NCBI RefSeq assembly: GCF_900129745.1
Contig: NZ_FQWS01000002.1
Location: forward strand, 186,001-250,000
Source: Winogradskyella jejuensis
GTDB taxonomy: Bacteria > Bacteroidota > Bacteroidia > Flavobacteriales > Flavobacteriaceae
DNA length: 64,000 bases
Direction: 5' to 3'
Below the pieces are notes generated by a model, which was not told where the DNA came from, made no database searches, and saw only the letters and a list, made by a program, of their open reading frames with translations. The translations under genes and the position numbers were made by a program. This document shows, piece after piece, positions 23,418 to 32,744 of this stretch (its first letter is position 1; every line of letters begins with the position of its first letter).

Positions 23418-24119
23418 TTAATCTTGCAGTGCAAATACTTTCTTAAGTAAATCTGTTGTTCTTGAAGAGACTTTTGTTCTTATTTCCTTTTCCTCTACTG
23501 CAATCATTTTATAAACACCCTTTAAAGCTTCTTGCGTAACATAATCTGTTAAGTCAGGATTCACATCATTAGTTAGAGGTAACTTGTTGTATTTGTTAAT
23601 AAGATTTACCCAAATTTCGTTAGCTCCAACTTTACTTAGAGAGTTATTTATTACAGGCTTAAATTTATTGTACAAGTCTGTTTGTGTTCTGCCAGTTAGG
23701 TATTGTGTTGCGGCATCGTCATTGCCCAATAAAATAGTCTTAGCATCATTAAATGTAATTCCTTTTACAGCGTTTACAAATATTGGTGTTGCTTCTTTAA
23801 CAGCATCTTCGGCTGCTCTATTTAAAACTTTAAGACCTTCATCTGCTAAGCTTCCAAGTCCAATATCTCTTAAGGTTTTATCTACTTTTTGTAATTCTTC
23901 TGGTAATAATATTTTTACCAATTCATTTTTAAAAAATCCATCTTTTTGAGTGAGCTTAGTCACTTGCTTATCTATACCAAAGTCTAGAGCTTGTCTAAGA
24001 CCTGAAGCCATGTCAGCATTACTAATGGTTCCTTGTGGTAATTGATTAACGACTTGTTGTAATTCTGCACAAGATGTTAGCATAAATATGCATAATAGTA
24101 TTGCGATAGATTTTTTCAT
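23418..24119 (-). CDS. DUF4197 family lipoprotein
   Basis: This 233-residue lipoprotein has lipobox MLTSC with Cys17. The body is mostly helical and includes SGLRQALDFGIDKQVTKL, KILLPEELQKVDKTL, GLGSLADEGLKVLNRAAEDA and VTQEALKGVYKMIAVEEKEI, the features of DUF4197, a family found widely in Gram-negative bacteria with no known function. Family length is about 230, so it is complete. It is a single gene on the minus strand with no terminator recognised. Envelope location is inferred from the lipobox. Confidence 0.85.
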   Translation of the reverse strand: MKKSIAILLCIFMLTSCAELQQVVNQLPQGTISNADMASGLRQALDFGIDKQVTKLTQKDGFFKNELVKILLPEELQKVDKTLRDIGLGSLADEGLKVLNRAAEDAVKEATPIFVNAVKGITFNDAKTILLGNDDAATQYLTGRTQTDLYNKFKPVINNSLSKVGANEIWVNLINKYNKLPLTNDVNPDLTDYVTQEALKGVYKMIAVEEKEIRTKVSSRTTDLLKKVFALQD

Positions 24120-24275
24120 AATAGATTTTTATGTTGAGGCATTATTTCCTAACCAAATATATGCATAAAACTTACGTTTACTTTGTGTTATGAGGCTATT
24201 ATTTTTTCGGTAATGGTCATATATTGATATAAATAGTAACTTTAGCACGGTATTTGTCATACCTGAGCAGATATT

Positions 24276-25412
24276 ATGATTATGAAAGGATTACGTTTTA
24301 AAATTGCAATACTCACATTGTTGTATTGCATAGTCATTAACACTAGCAATGCGCAAATTAAAGTTTCGGAAGTAGTCCAAGAATCTTTGATTGCAAATCC
24401 AGATTCTAATAAGCTTTACTTTGTTGATTTTTGGGCAACATGGTGCGGTCCTTGTGTTTTTGCCAAGGAGATGTTAACTGTTCTTCAGAAGCAACATCCA
24501 AGTGATTTTTATGTGGTTTCATTATCTGATGAGAATGCAGATAAAGTGAAAGCTTATCTAAAAAAGAAGCCATCAGAGCTAGCCATTGCTGTTGATTTTG
24601 AAGAAAATACCTTTAAAAAATTCGGCATATATTCAAGACCTAATGGAATACTATTTAATGCCAAAGGCGAAAAACTATGGCAAGGACATCCAGCAGATTT
24701 AAAAGGGAATATGATATCTCGTTTTTTGAGAGAAAATAAATCACGAACATCGTTTTCAAAATTCGTAAAAGTTATTGAAACAAATGTTTCTAAAGAGAAA
24801 GAATACTTACCAAAATCAGATATAGAAATTAAAGCTAATAAAAATGCATCTGAAGAATTAGCCATTTCATATGGGACTACGCATGTTAAGTTTGAGGGAA
24901 GTTTAATTCATATTTTGAGTTACCTCTCAAAGATTAACGAGCAACAGATTCTACTTAATCCATCAATAAATAAAGTTTATACTATTTATATAAGGACATC
25001 TAAAGTTGCAAATAATAACATAGACATTGAGCTTATCAATAAACTTGGGTTGTCTGTTACAGAAAGTTCAACATCAGGGGAGGCCATGACTTTACAAGTT
25101 AAAAATCCTAATTTTTGGGATACTAATCAGATTAATTGGGGAGATATGGCGTCTAAGTATCTAGTTAGTGACAGTGATATTTCAGCTGATAATGTAAGCC
25201 TTAAAGATATGGCGTATCAATTATCAAAAGCTTTAGACATACCTGTTGTTATATCTTCATCTAACGATAAATATATTTATAGTATTCACGACTGGCAGAT
25301 ACATTATAAGTATTACGAGTTTATGCAAAGTAATCTTGAAGAGTATGGTATTAAGATTAAAAAGGAGAAAGTCAATTATCCACAATATATAATTACAAAA
25401 AAAGCACCTTAG
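24276..25412 (+). CDS. Thioredoxin-fold protein with unusual C-terminal domain
   Basis: This 378-residue exported protein has a signal sequence ending near NTSNAQI. A TlpA/thioredoxin-like domain (about 30-150) contains FWATWCGPC with the redox pair Cys57 and Cys60. The remaining 220 residues are not thioredoxin; they include two related strands-and-helix units, around 195-260 and 300-375, and the end (VVISSSNDKYIYSIHDW, LEEYGIKIKKEKVNYPQ) resembles the DUF3738 (TIGR03435) domain. It probably works on disulfides in the periplasm. A second ATG two codons downstream (24282) is an equally good start. Its terminator overlaps the stop codon. Confidence 0.8.
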   Translation: MIMKGLRFKIAILTLLYCIVINTSNAQIKVSEVVQESLIANPDSNKLYFVDFWATWCGPCVFAKEMLTVLQKQHPSDFYVVSLSDENADKVKAYLKKKPSELAIAVDFEENTFKKFGIYSRPNGILFNAKGEKLWQGHPADLKGNMISRFLRENKSRTSFSKFVKVIETNVSKEKEYLPKSDIEIKANKNASEELAISYGTTHVKFEGSLIHILSYLSKINEQQILLNPSINKVYTIYIRTSKVANNNIDIELINKLGLSVTESSTSGEAMTLQVKNPNFWDTNQINWGDMASKYLVSDSDISADNVSLKDMAYQLSKALDIPVVISSSNDKYIYSIHDWQIHYKYYEFMQSNLEEYGIKIKKEKVNYPQYIITKKAP

Positions 25413-25427
25413 AAAGGTGCTTTTTTA
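25397..25427. terminator. Bidirectional terminator overlapping a stop codon
   Basis: GCACCTT and AAGGTGC form a stem around AGA, with A6 before and T6 after. The TAG stop of the thioredoxin-fold gene lies in the loop region; the OmpA-type gene converges from the right. Confidence 0.85.
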
Positions 25428-25446
25428 TTACAATAAAAACGCTTAC

Positions 25447-26544
25447 TTAGTTAGATAATACTCTAAACTCTGTACGTCTGTTTCTCTGGTGTTGTGCTTC
25501 AGAACAATCAACGCCATTAGAACATCTGTTTGTTAATCTGCTTTCTCCAAAACCTCTTGCACTAAGTCTGCTTCTTGAGATTCCTTTAGATACTAAATAG
25601 TTAACCACAGAATTTGCACGTTGTTGTGATAACGATTGGTTAAAGTCATCATTACCTCTAGAGTCTGTATGAGACATAATCTCAACACTTACGTTAGAGT
25701 CTTTCATCAATGGTAATAATGTATTATCTATAGTCTTTTTAGAAGCTGCAGTTAAACGGGCACTACCTAACTCATAGAATACAGGTAATACATTTGGGTC
25801 TAAAAGTTCGCAATCTACTTCTTCCCAAGTAGAGATTCCACCTTTTTGGTCTAGTACAGTTCTAGTAATAGTTTCAGACCTAGAAGGTACTGTAGTAGGT
25901 ATAGCTCTTGCTGGTGTATCTACAACTTGTCTTGTAATGGTTTTATACTCTGCAGGAATTTCAATTTCATTTACTCTTGCTGGAGTTTTTACAACACGCT
26001 TTTTGTAAGTAGCGTCACGACCAGCTACTGGGTCGCTTGTTGTCTTTGCGTCAGAAGCTAGGGTAGTAAAAGATACTTCTCTAAACTGTGCAGGATATTC
26101 CACAAAACACGCTGCAACACAGTCATCTTTATTTACAGATGGGCAATCTTCTAAAATTTTGTATTCCCATCCAGAAGTCTTAGGATACGTTTCGTAAGTC
26201 TTAGAATCTGTTCCAAAAGTTGCAGGAATCACACTTAAATTAGACCCAGCTTCTTTCTTAACATAAGATACTTCAACAGTTTCATATACTGCAGGCACAT
26301 ATTCGTATCTCTTACTTGCTTCTTTTACTAATACACGCTCTTCAACTGTTTTGTAAGTTGCTGGCTGAACCTTTAGAGTTGTATATTCTGGAGACGCTTG
26401 GTAAGTTTCTGTAACTTCTTTAAAAGTATCCTTTGTAATACATTTCACATAGCATTTGCCAGGGGTAGGGTTAGATGGTAAGTCTTGCGCATAGCTAAAT
26501 ACTACACTTGCCAAAAAGCAGACTAATAATAGTTTTTGTTTCAT
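25447..26544 (-). CDS. OmpA family protein with N-terminal repeats
   Basis: This 365-residue envelope protein has a signal peptide (MKQKLLLVCFLASVVFSYAQ). Residues 250-365 form an OmpA peptidoglycan-binding domain: EIMSHTDSRGNDDFNQSLSQ, then RANSVVNYLVSKGISRSRLS and a final RNRRTEFRV. The domain also holds two Cys near NRCSNGVDCSE. The N-terminal 230 residues consist of repeating short units of the form PAxYxTVxxxV (QPATYKTVEERVLV, VPAVYETVEVSYV, IPAEYKTITRQVV, VPSRSETITRTVL), not a barrel I recognise. The protein probably links peptidoglycan to a periplasmic or surface structure. Single gene. Confidence 0.87.
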   Translation of the reverse strand: MKQKLLLVCFLASVVFSYAQDLPSNPTPGKCYVKCITKDTFKEVTETYQASPEYTTLKVQPATYKTVEERVLVKEASKRYEYVPAVYETVEVSYVKKEAGSNLSVIPATFGTDSKTYETYPKTSGWEYKILEDCPSVNKDDCVAACFVEYPAQFREVSFTTLASDAKTTSDPVAGRDATYKKRVVKTPARVNEIEIPAEYKTITRQVVDTPARAIPTTVPSRSETITRTVLDQKGGISTWEEVDCELLDPNVLPVFYELGSARLTAASKKTIDNTLLPLMKDSNVSVEIMSHTDSRGNDDFNQSLSQQRANSVVNYLVSKGISRSRLSARGFGESRLTNRCSNGVDCSEAQHQRNRRTEFRVLSN

Positions 26545-26801
26545 GAATAAATTGTTTTGGTTAATGGTTTTTGTTAATTAATTAAAAAGTAAGAATGATA
26601 AACTTCGGTACTTTTAAACTTGTAAATAGTTGATTTTTTGAAAGATGGAATTTTAAAAGTAAGAAAATAGATAAATTTTAACAAATTTTTTAGAATTAAA
26701 TTTCTGTTCTCCCTAGGTTGATTTATTGTAAAGTTGAATAGTTATGCTTTTTTGTGCATTAAACAATTCTTAATAAAAGGTGATGAATTTTATAAATTCA
26801 G

Positions 26802-26809
26802 TAAATTTG
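26802..26809 (+). promoter_or_regulatory. -7 promoter element of icmF
   Basis: TAAATTTG followed by C, 27 bases before the icmF ATG, matches TAnnTTTG. Confidence 0.55.
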
Positions 26810-26836
26810 CACCACTAAAAAGTAACCCAATTACGA

Positions 26837-29800
26837 ATGAAACAAGTCGCACCATATAAGCCAAAAAACAAAGTACGTATAGTTACAGCTGCATCTCTTT
26901 TTGATGGACATGATGCTGCTATAAATATTATGCGCCGTATCATACAATCCACAGGCGTTGAGGTTATTCACTTAGGCCATGATAGAAGCGTAGAGGAAGT
27001 GGTTAATACGGCTATTCAAGAAGATGCTAATGCCATTGCAATGACTTCTTATCAAGGCGGACATAATGAGTATTTTAAATACATGTACGACCTTTTGAAA
27101 GAAAAAGGAGCAGGCCATATTAAAATTTTCGGCGGTGGCGGCGGAGTTATTCTTCCAGAAGAAATCAAAGACTTAATGGATTATGGGATAACACGAATTT
27201 ATTCACCAGACGATGGTCGCGAGCTCGGTCTTCAAGGCATGATTAATGATTTGGTTGAAAAATCTGATTTTGCTATCGGAGATAGTTTAAATGGTGAAGT
27301 AAAAACACTTCAAAATAAAAATCCTAAAGATATTGCACGTGTAATTTCATCAGCTGAAAATTTTCCAGAAGTCGCAAAAGATGCTTTGAAATATATTGAA
27401 GAAAAAAATAAAACATCAAAAACTCCTGTATTGGGTATAACAGGAACTGGTGGTGCCGGTAAATCTTCCTTGGTAGATGAATTGGTAAGACGTTTCCTCA
27501 TTGATTTTCCTGAAAAAACGATTGGTTTGGTTTCAGTTGACCCTTCAAAACGAAAAACAGGTGGCGCGCTTTTAGGAGATAGAATTCGTATGAACGCCAT
27601 TAACTCGCCACGAGTTTATATGCGAAGTTTGGCGACACGTCAATCTAACTTGGCATTATCAAAATACGTAAATGAAGCCATTGAAGTTTTAAAAGCTGCG
27701 GAATATGATTTAATCATTCTCGAAACTTCTGGTATCGGTCAGTCTGATACCGAAATTATGGAGCACAGTGATGTGGCTTTATATGTAATGACACCAGAAT
27801 TTGGTGCTGCAACACAACTCGAAAAAATCGATATGCTCGATTTTGCAGATTTAGTAGCCATAAATAAATTCGATAAAAGAGGTGCCTTAGACGCGTTGCG
27901 CGATGTAAAGAAGCAATACATGCGTAACAATAATCTTTGGGATGTGCATCAAGATGATTTACCTGTTTTTGGGACTATTGCTTCACAATTTAATGACCCA
28001 GGAATGAATACGCTTTACAAATCCATAATGGATAAAATTGTAGAGAAAACAGATGCAGATTTAAAATCTACTTTCGAAATTTCTAAGGAAATGAGTGAGA
28101 AGATTTTTGTGATTCCACCAAATCGTACACGTTATTTATCTGAAATTGCTGAAAGTAATCGTACATACGACCAAACGGCTTTAACACAAGTTGAAGTGGC
28201 TCAGAAATTATACGGTATTTATAAAACGATTTGTTCTGTGACGAATGTCACCTTGAGCGCAGTCGAAAGGTCCTTTATTGGAAAATTAGGTTTAAATGAA
28301 GATGAGATTCTGAATCAAGTTCAGAATGACAATGAAAAAGAATTTACAAATCTTCTTATTAAAGAATTCGACCGCGTAAAAATGAATCTCGACCCATACA
28401 ATTGGGAAGTAATTACGGGTTGGGACGAAAAAGTAAATCGCTATAAAAATCCAATCTATTCATTTAAAGTTAGAGATAAGGAGATAAAAATTGAAACCCA
28501 TACCGAATCACTTTCTCATACTCAGATTCCTAAAGTAGCACTTCCAAAGTATTCTGCTTGGGGCGATATTTTAAGATGGACGTTGCAAGAAAATGTGCCA
28601 GGTGAATTTCCATATACTTCAGGTTTATATCCATTTAAACGCACGGGTGAAGACCCAACACGAATGTTTGCTGGAGAAGGCGGACCTGAGCGAACTAACA
28701 GACGTTTTCACTACGTAAGTATGGGTTTACCTGCAAAGCGTTTATCAACAGCTTTCGATAGTGTAACTTTATACGGAAACGACCCAGATTACAGACCAGA
28801 TATTTATGGTAAAATTGGAAATGCTGGTGTATCTATCTGTTGTCTAGACGATGCTAAAAAATTGTATTCAGGTTTCAACCTGGCTGACCCAATGACTTCT
28901 GTAAGTATGACCATTAATGGTCCTGCACCAATGTTGTTAGGTTTCTTTATGAATGCAGCCATAGACCAACAATGTGAAATATACATCAAAGAAAACGGCT
29001 TAGAGAAAGAAGTAGAAGAGAAGATTGCTTCAATTTATAAAGGTAAAGTTCGCCCAAGTTATAATGGCGATTTACCAGAAGGTAACGATGGTTTAGGCTT
29101 AATGCTATTGGGTGTTACTGGTGACCAAGTCTTACCTGCAGGCGTATATGCAGATATAAAAGCTAAAACTATTGCTCAAGTTAGAGGTACGGTTCAAGCC
29201 GATATCCTTAAAGAAGACCAAGCACAGAATACTTGTATTTTTTCTACAGAATTTGCGTTGCGTTTAATGGGCGATGTGCAAGAGTATTTTATAGATAATG
29301 CTGTTCGTAATTTTTATTCAGTATCTATTTCTGGTTATCATATTGCTGAAGCTGGTGCAAATCCAATCACACAATTGGCATTGACGCTTTCTAACGGATT
29401 TACCTATGTTGAATATTACCTAAGTCGCGGCATGGATATTAATAAGTTTGGACCAAACTTATCATTCTTCTTCTCTAACGGGATTGACCCAGAATATGCC
29501 GTAATTGGACGTGTAGCAAGACGTATTTGGGCAAAGGCACTAAAGCATAAATACAACGCTAATCCAAGAGCGCAAATGTTGAAATATCACATTCAGACTT
29601 CAGGACGTAGTTTACATGCTCAAGAAATCGATTTTAATGACATTCGTACAACTTTACAAGCGTTGTATGCTATTTACGACAACTGTAATTCGCTACACAC
29701 AAATGCGTATGATGAAGCAATTACAACGCCTACGGAAGAATCAGTGCGTCGTGCCATGGCTATTCAGTTAATTATAAATAAGGAATTAGGTTTAGCTAAG

Positions 29801-30277
29801 AATGAAAACCCAATACAAGGTGCTTTTATTATTGAAGAGTTGACCGACTTAGTTGAAGAAGCTGTGCTGTTAGAATTCGATAGAATAACAGAACGCGGTG
29901 GTGTTCTAGGCGCTATGGAAACCATGTACCAACGTAGTAAAATACAAGAAGAAAGTCTGTACTATGAAACCTTGAAGCATAATGGCGAATTCCCAATAAT
30001 CGGTGTAAACACTTTCTTAAGTAGCAAAGGTTCTCCAACAGTACAACCTGCTGAGGTTATAAGAGCTACGGAAGAAGAGAAGGAGTTTCAAATTCAGACC
30101 TTAAAGAATTTACATGAAGCGCAAGACACTTCAGAATTATTGAAAGACTTACAGCACAAAGCAGTGAACAATCAAAATATTTTTGAAGCCCTAATGGAAG
30201 TATGTAAAGTTTGTTCTTTAGGGCAGATTACTTCAGCTTTATTTGAGGTTGGCGGTCAATATAGACGAAATATGTAA
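26837..30277 (+). CDS. icmF: Fused acyl-CoA mutase/GTPase IcmF
   Basis: This 1146-residue protein fuses the B12-binding domain (about 12-145, [13 protein letters not shown] with the cobalt-ligating His25), a MeaB-like GTPase chaperone (about 170-460, P-loop [12 protein letters not shown] at 200-211, NKFD near 343) and the mutase TIM barrel (about 560-1140, [20 protein letters not shown]). This order is diagnostic of IcmF, which interconverts isobutyryl-CoA and n-butyryl-CoA (or related branched acyl-CoAs) with adenosylcobalamin. Two short palindromic repeats sit in frame in the linker between the GTPase and mutase parts: residues 470-479 ([10 protein letters not shown]) and 490-498 (EILNQVQND). 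They look inserted. It has its own promoter. Substrate preference is not readable here. Confidence 0.93.
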   Translation: MKQVAPYKPKNKVRIVTAASLFDGHDAAINIMRRIIQSTGVEVIHLGHDRSVEEVVNTAIQEDANAIAMTSYQGGHNEYFKYMYDLLKEKGAGHIKIFGGGGGVILPEEIKDLMDYGITRIYSPDDGRELGLQGMINDLVEKSDFAIGDSLNGEVKTLQNKNPKDIARVISSAENFPEVAKDALKYIEEKNKTSKTPVLGITGTGGAGKSSLVDELVRRFLIDFPEKTIGLVSVDPSKRKTGGALLGDRIRMNAINSPRVYMRSLATRQSNLALSKYVNEAIEVLKAAEYDLIILETSGIGQSDTEIMEHSDVALYVMTPEFGAATQLEKIDMLDFADLVAINKFDKRGALDALRDVKKQYMRNNNLWDVHQDDLPVFGTIASQFNDPGMNTLYKSIMDKIVEKTDADLKSTFEISKEMSEKIFVIPPNRTRYLSEIAESNRTYDQTALTQVEVAQKLYGIYKTICSVTNVTLSAVERSFIGKLGLNEDEILNQVQNDNEKEFTNLLIKEFDRVKMNLDPYNWEVITGWDEKVNRYKNPIYSFKVRDKEIKIETHTESLSHTQIPKVALPKYSAWGDILRWTLQENVPGEFPYTSGLYPFKRTGEDPTRMFAGEGGPERTNRRFHYVSMGLPAKRLSTAFDSVTLYGNDPDYRPDIYGKIGNAGVSICCLDDAKKLYSGFNLADPMTSVSMTINGPAPMLLGFFMNAAIDQQCEIYIKENGLEKEVEEKIASIYKGKVRPSYNGDLPEGNDGLGLMLLGVTGDQVLPAGVYADIKAKTIAQVRGTVQADILKEDQAQNTCIFSTEFALRLMGDVQEYFIDNAVRNFYSVSISGYHIAEAGANPITQLALTLSNGFTYVEYYLSRGMDINKFGPNLSFFFSNGIDPEYAVIGRVARRIWAKALKHKYNANPRAQMLKYHIQTSGRSLHAQEIDFNDIRTTLQALYAIYDNCNSLHTNAYDEAITTPTEESVRRAMAIQLIINKELGLAKNENPIQGAFIIEELTDLVEEAVLLEFDRITERGGVLGAMETMYQRSKIQEESLYYETLKHNGEFPIIGVNTFLSSKGSPTVQPAEVIRATEEEKEFQIQTLKNLHEAQDTSELLKDLQHKAVNNQNIFEALMEVCKVCSLGQITSALFEVGGQYRRNM
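28244..28273 (+). repeat. Palindromic repeat, type A, in frame in icmF
   Basis: This 30-bp stretch is identical to 58643-58672 in an unrelated gene and encodes [10 protein letters not shown] in both. Its core is the stem ACCTT/AAGGT (28250-28254 and 28267-28271) around GAGC-GCA-GTCGA. Confidence 0.85.
28304..28330 (-). repeat. Palindromic repeat, type B, in frame in icmF
   Basis: ATTCTGAA at 28307-28314 and TTCAGAAT at 28320-28327 form a perfect 8-bp inverted repeat around TCAAG. On the minus strand the 27-bp unit matches the mnmD copy at 41292-41318 except for one compensated base pair. It encodes EILNQVQND. Confidence 0.8.
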
Positions 30278-30307
30278 GCAGAGAGCCAAATTTTGTTTGC
30301 AAAATTT

Positions 30308-30410
30308 GTGCGAATCGCTTACCCTGAGCTAGTCGAAGGGTCTTTTTAGAAGAGATTTAAAGAGAATTTAGAGCCGTGTGAATCGCTTACCCTGAGCTTG
30401 TCGAAGGGTG
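30308..30410 (+). repeat. Two tandem type A palindromic repeats after icmF
   Basis: Two copies, 30308-30341 and 30376-30410, share GTGYGAATCGCTT followed by ACCCTGAGC, then TA or TT, then GTCGAAGGGT. The stem is ACCCT/AGGGT, the same as in the icmF copy but with one T-A pair changed to C-G. They occupy most of the gap between icmF and the DEAD-box gene. Confidence 0.8.
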
Positions 30411-30422
30411 AAATAACTAACT

Positions 30423-31040
30423 ATGTCATTCAAAAAACTAAATCCACTATTAAAGGAAACGCTTGAGCAATTAAATTTTGAAGCACCCTTGCCATTTCAA
30501 AAAGAAGCGTTGCCGACTATAAAAAGTGGCGCTGATGCCTATATAATCGGCAAGAAAGGAAGCGGAAAGACTACAGCACTTATCATTCATACGATAAATA
30601 AATTAAAAGCAAAAGCCTTTGAAGATTCGCCAAGAGCATTAATCATTGTTGAAAATCAAGATAAAGTTCTTAAACTAGAAGAGGAGTTTTTAAAATATAC
30701 TGCCAATACAGATTTACGTGTTTACGCTACAAGCGAGCGTTACGATTTCGAAAAACAAAAAGTTGCCATATATTACGGACAAGATATCGTTATTGGTACA
30801 CCATCTTTTATGACTAAGCTCTATTTTCAGAATGCAATACATCTAGGGCAAATTCAACTTTTTGCATTAGATGATGCTGATTATTTAGGACGCCATAATT
30901 CTTATAATCATATTTTAAGGTTGACGGAAAGTATGGATAAGTTTCAGTCTATAATTATAGCAGACGAGTTTAATTCTAAGATTGCCAATTACCAAAATGG
31001 ATATATGAGTAATGCTAGAGTTTTAAAACTTAAAGATTAA
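30423..31040 (+). CDS. Half-size DEAD-box-like protein (single RecA domain)
   Basis: This 205-residue protein matches only the first RecA domain of DEAD-box RNA helicases. A Q-motif-like start (LNFEAPLPFQKEALP), Walker A KKGSGKTT near residue 44, and a Walker B changed from DEAD to DDAD (ALDDADYL) are present, along with IVIGTPSFM. Where motif III SAT is expected it has IADEF. The second RecA domain, with the arginine finger and motifs V-VI, is missing entirely, and the frame ends cleanly. It may bind ATP and RNA but is unlikely to unwind alone. It could be a regulator or a relict. It lies downstream of tandem palindromic repeats and ends directly against the convergent gene. Confidence 0.82.
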   Translation: MSFKKLNPLLKETLEQLNFEAPLPFQKEALPTIKSGADAYIIGKKGSGKTTALIIHTINKLKAKAFEDSPRALIIVENQDKVLKLEEEFLKYTANTDLRVYATSERYDFEKQKVAIYYGQDIVIGTPSFMTKLYFQNAIHLGQIQLFALDDADYLGRHNSYNHILRLTESMDKFQSIIIADEFNSKIANYQNGYMSNARVLKLKD

Positions 31041-31436
31041 TCAGAGGGTCAGCATCCAATGACGCTGTAGTTTTCTAAATTTTTTAAGTTCTTTTCTAAG
31101 AATTGGTAAATAATCGCGGCCGTTACTTTTAGTATTTTCTAAGCGCTTACAGTTTTTATACAAACGGTAAGTTAAACGGTCTAAACTCTCAATGTGCTTG
31201 TGCTTTTTATCTGAAAAACGTTCGCGCTCAGCATTAAGAATTTCTGGAGCTAAATTTGAAGATTGCTGAATTATATCTCCAGTAAAATAGATATCGTTAT
31301 TCTCCGTACCATCAATATTTAAAATACACAAATCATCACTTAAGTATGTAGAAATACTTCGAGATAAAATGAAAATATCCATAGCTTTCTGATAAAGCGG
31401 AATATTTGAAAGATGTGATGGTATAGAATAGTTCAC
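31041..31436 (-). CDS. Four-helix-bundle-like protein, 131 residues
   Basis: This 131-residue, mostly helical basic protein resembles the four-helix-bundle family related to 23S rRNA intervening-sequence proteins, judging from IPLYQKAMDIFILSRSISTYL (split by one residue beyond twenty), SDDLCILNIDG, DIIQQSSNLAPEILNAE and KELKKFRKLQRHWM. The match is by pattern only. The start is GTG at 31434-31436; no ATG is available upstream. Its stop lies directly next to the stop of the convergent half-helicase gene with no gap. Confidence 0.6.
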   Translation of the reverse strand: MNYSIPSHLSNIPLYQKAMDIFILSRSISTYLSDDLCILNIDGTENNDIYFTGDIIQQSSNLAPEILNAERERFSDKKHKHIESLDRLTYRLYKNCKRLENTKSNGRDYLPILRKELKKFRKLQRHWMLTL

Positions 31437-31551
31437 CTAAATAGCAATTTTACACGAATTTAATTACTTAAACTTAGTTTATGCTTTAGTATTTAAAGTA
31501 ATTATGTATTTTTACTTTAATTTATGTGTTAATTTTTGTAAAAAAGTTTAA

Positions 31552-31995
31552 ATGAAAATAGATTCACTTAATTGGCAGATTTTGAAGTGTTTACAAGAGA
31601 ACGCTCGGATGACAAATGTCGAAATAGGAAGGCGTATAGGCGTGAGTTCTCCAGCCGTAGCTGAACGTATAAAAAAAATGGAAGATGCCGAAATTATTCA
31701 GTCATATAAAACGCTGATTTCACCTTTTGCTGCGGGATATCAACTTAAAGCCATTATTACACTTCGTGCTTTTATGGGCATGTTAAAACCGTTTTTAGAG
31801 AAGGTAAAAACGTATGATGAGGTTATTAATTGTTACCGTATTACAGGAAACGAAAACATTGTGATGGAAGTGGTTTTAAAAAACCAATCGCACTTAGAAA
31901 AATTTATTGACCAGCTGATTGTTTATGGAGAAACCAAAACACAGATTGTATTATCTCATGTGGTAAATCATAACGCGGTAAAACCTTTGAAATAA
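31552..31995 (+). CDS. Lrp/AsnC family transcriptional regulator
   Basis: This 147-residue regulator has the Lrp layout: an N-terminal winged helix (about 1-60; LNWQILKCLQENARMTNVEI and VSSPAVAERIKKMEDAEII) and a C-terminal RAM ligand-binding domain (about 70-145; VINCYRITGNENIVMEVVL). Family members sense amino acids and act on nearby genes. A PfpI-type lipoprotein gene and an MFS transporter gene converge on it. Neither is divergently placed, so the target is not evident. Length is typical. Confidence 0.93.
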   Translation: MKIDSLNWQILKCLQENARMTNVEIGRRIGVSSPAVAERIKKMEDAEIIQSYKTLISPFAAGYQLKAIITLRAFMGMLKPFLEKVKTYDEVINCYRITGNENIVMEVVLKNQSHLEKFIDQLIVYGETKTQIVLSHVVNHNAVKPLK

Positions 31996-31996
31996 A

Positions 31997-32743
31997 TTAT
32001 TCCACCACAATGTGAGGAACATTATCTAAATTCCAATCGATGACTAAACCACCAGCTAAACTCTGAGCGATTTCTTTTCCGTATAAATATTCGCAGAGGT
32101 AAAGCGCAGCTTCAAAAGATTTTGCGCCTCCTACCGAGGTAATATACTTGCCGTCATGTACAAAAAGAATATCCTTTCTAACATCTAAATTTGAATAACG
32201 CTCACGCATTTTATCTATATCACTTGGGAATGTTGTAGAGACTTTCTCGTCCAATAGGCCAGCTTCAGCTAAAACAAAAGCGCCATCACAATGCGAGGTT
32301 ACAAATTCAGCATCTTTATCAACTTTTTTCACAAAGTTAATCATCGCTTTATCGTCTAAATCTGAGTCTAAATGATGCTCGGCGCTTGGCACAACAAGAA
32401 TATCAATCTTTGGTAATTTGTCAGAAATATAATTGTAATCAGGAATAATTCGCATGCCTTCAAAAGTCGTAATTGGGTCGTCTGTATTCGCAACCGTAAA
32501 CACATTCATAGCTTTGATATTTTCTCTGAAAATCGTATGCTGAAAAATGTCGTAAGGCGCCGTTAATTCTGTATTATAAGTACCATCCATAATAAGAAAC
32601 GCCACGTTATATCTGTTTGGTTCTAACTTTGGAAATTGTTTTTCTACAAAAGTATTATCTGTTTCAGAATGTTCTGTTTCTTTTTTGTCATTACAGCTTA
32701 AGCTTAAAAAAAAAGCTAAGGCGACTATGAGCAGTTTTTTCAT
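31997..32743 (-). CDS. DJ-1/PfpI family lipoprotein
   Basis: This 248-residue protein has a lipobox (FFLSLSC, Cys17) and then a class I glutamine-amidotransferase-like DJ-1/PfpI domain (about 45-240). The nucleophile elbow VTSHCDGAFVLAEAG has Cys152. An acidic residue in the first strand (MDGTYNTELTAPYDIF) is where the family glutamate lies. Most relatives are cytoplasmic, so an exported lipidated form is a little unusual. It follows the MFS gene by one base and is surely cotranscribed with it. Protease, amidase or glyoxalase-like activity all occur in the family; none can be assigned. Confidence 0.86.
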   Translation of the reverse strand: MKKLLIVALAFFLSLSCNDKKETEHSETDNTFVEKQFPKLEPNRYNVAFLIMDGTYNTELTAPYDIFQHTIFRENIKAMNVFTVANTDDPITTFEGMRIIPDYNYISDKLPKIDILVVPSAEHHLDSDLDDKAMINFVKKVDKDAEFVTSHCDGAFVLAEAGLLDEKVSTTFPSDIDKMRERYSNLDVRKDILFVHDGKYITSVGGAKSFEAALYLCEYLYGKEIAQSLAGGLVIDWNLDNVPHIVVE

Positions 32744-32744
32744 A

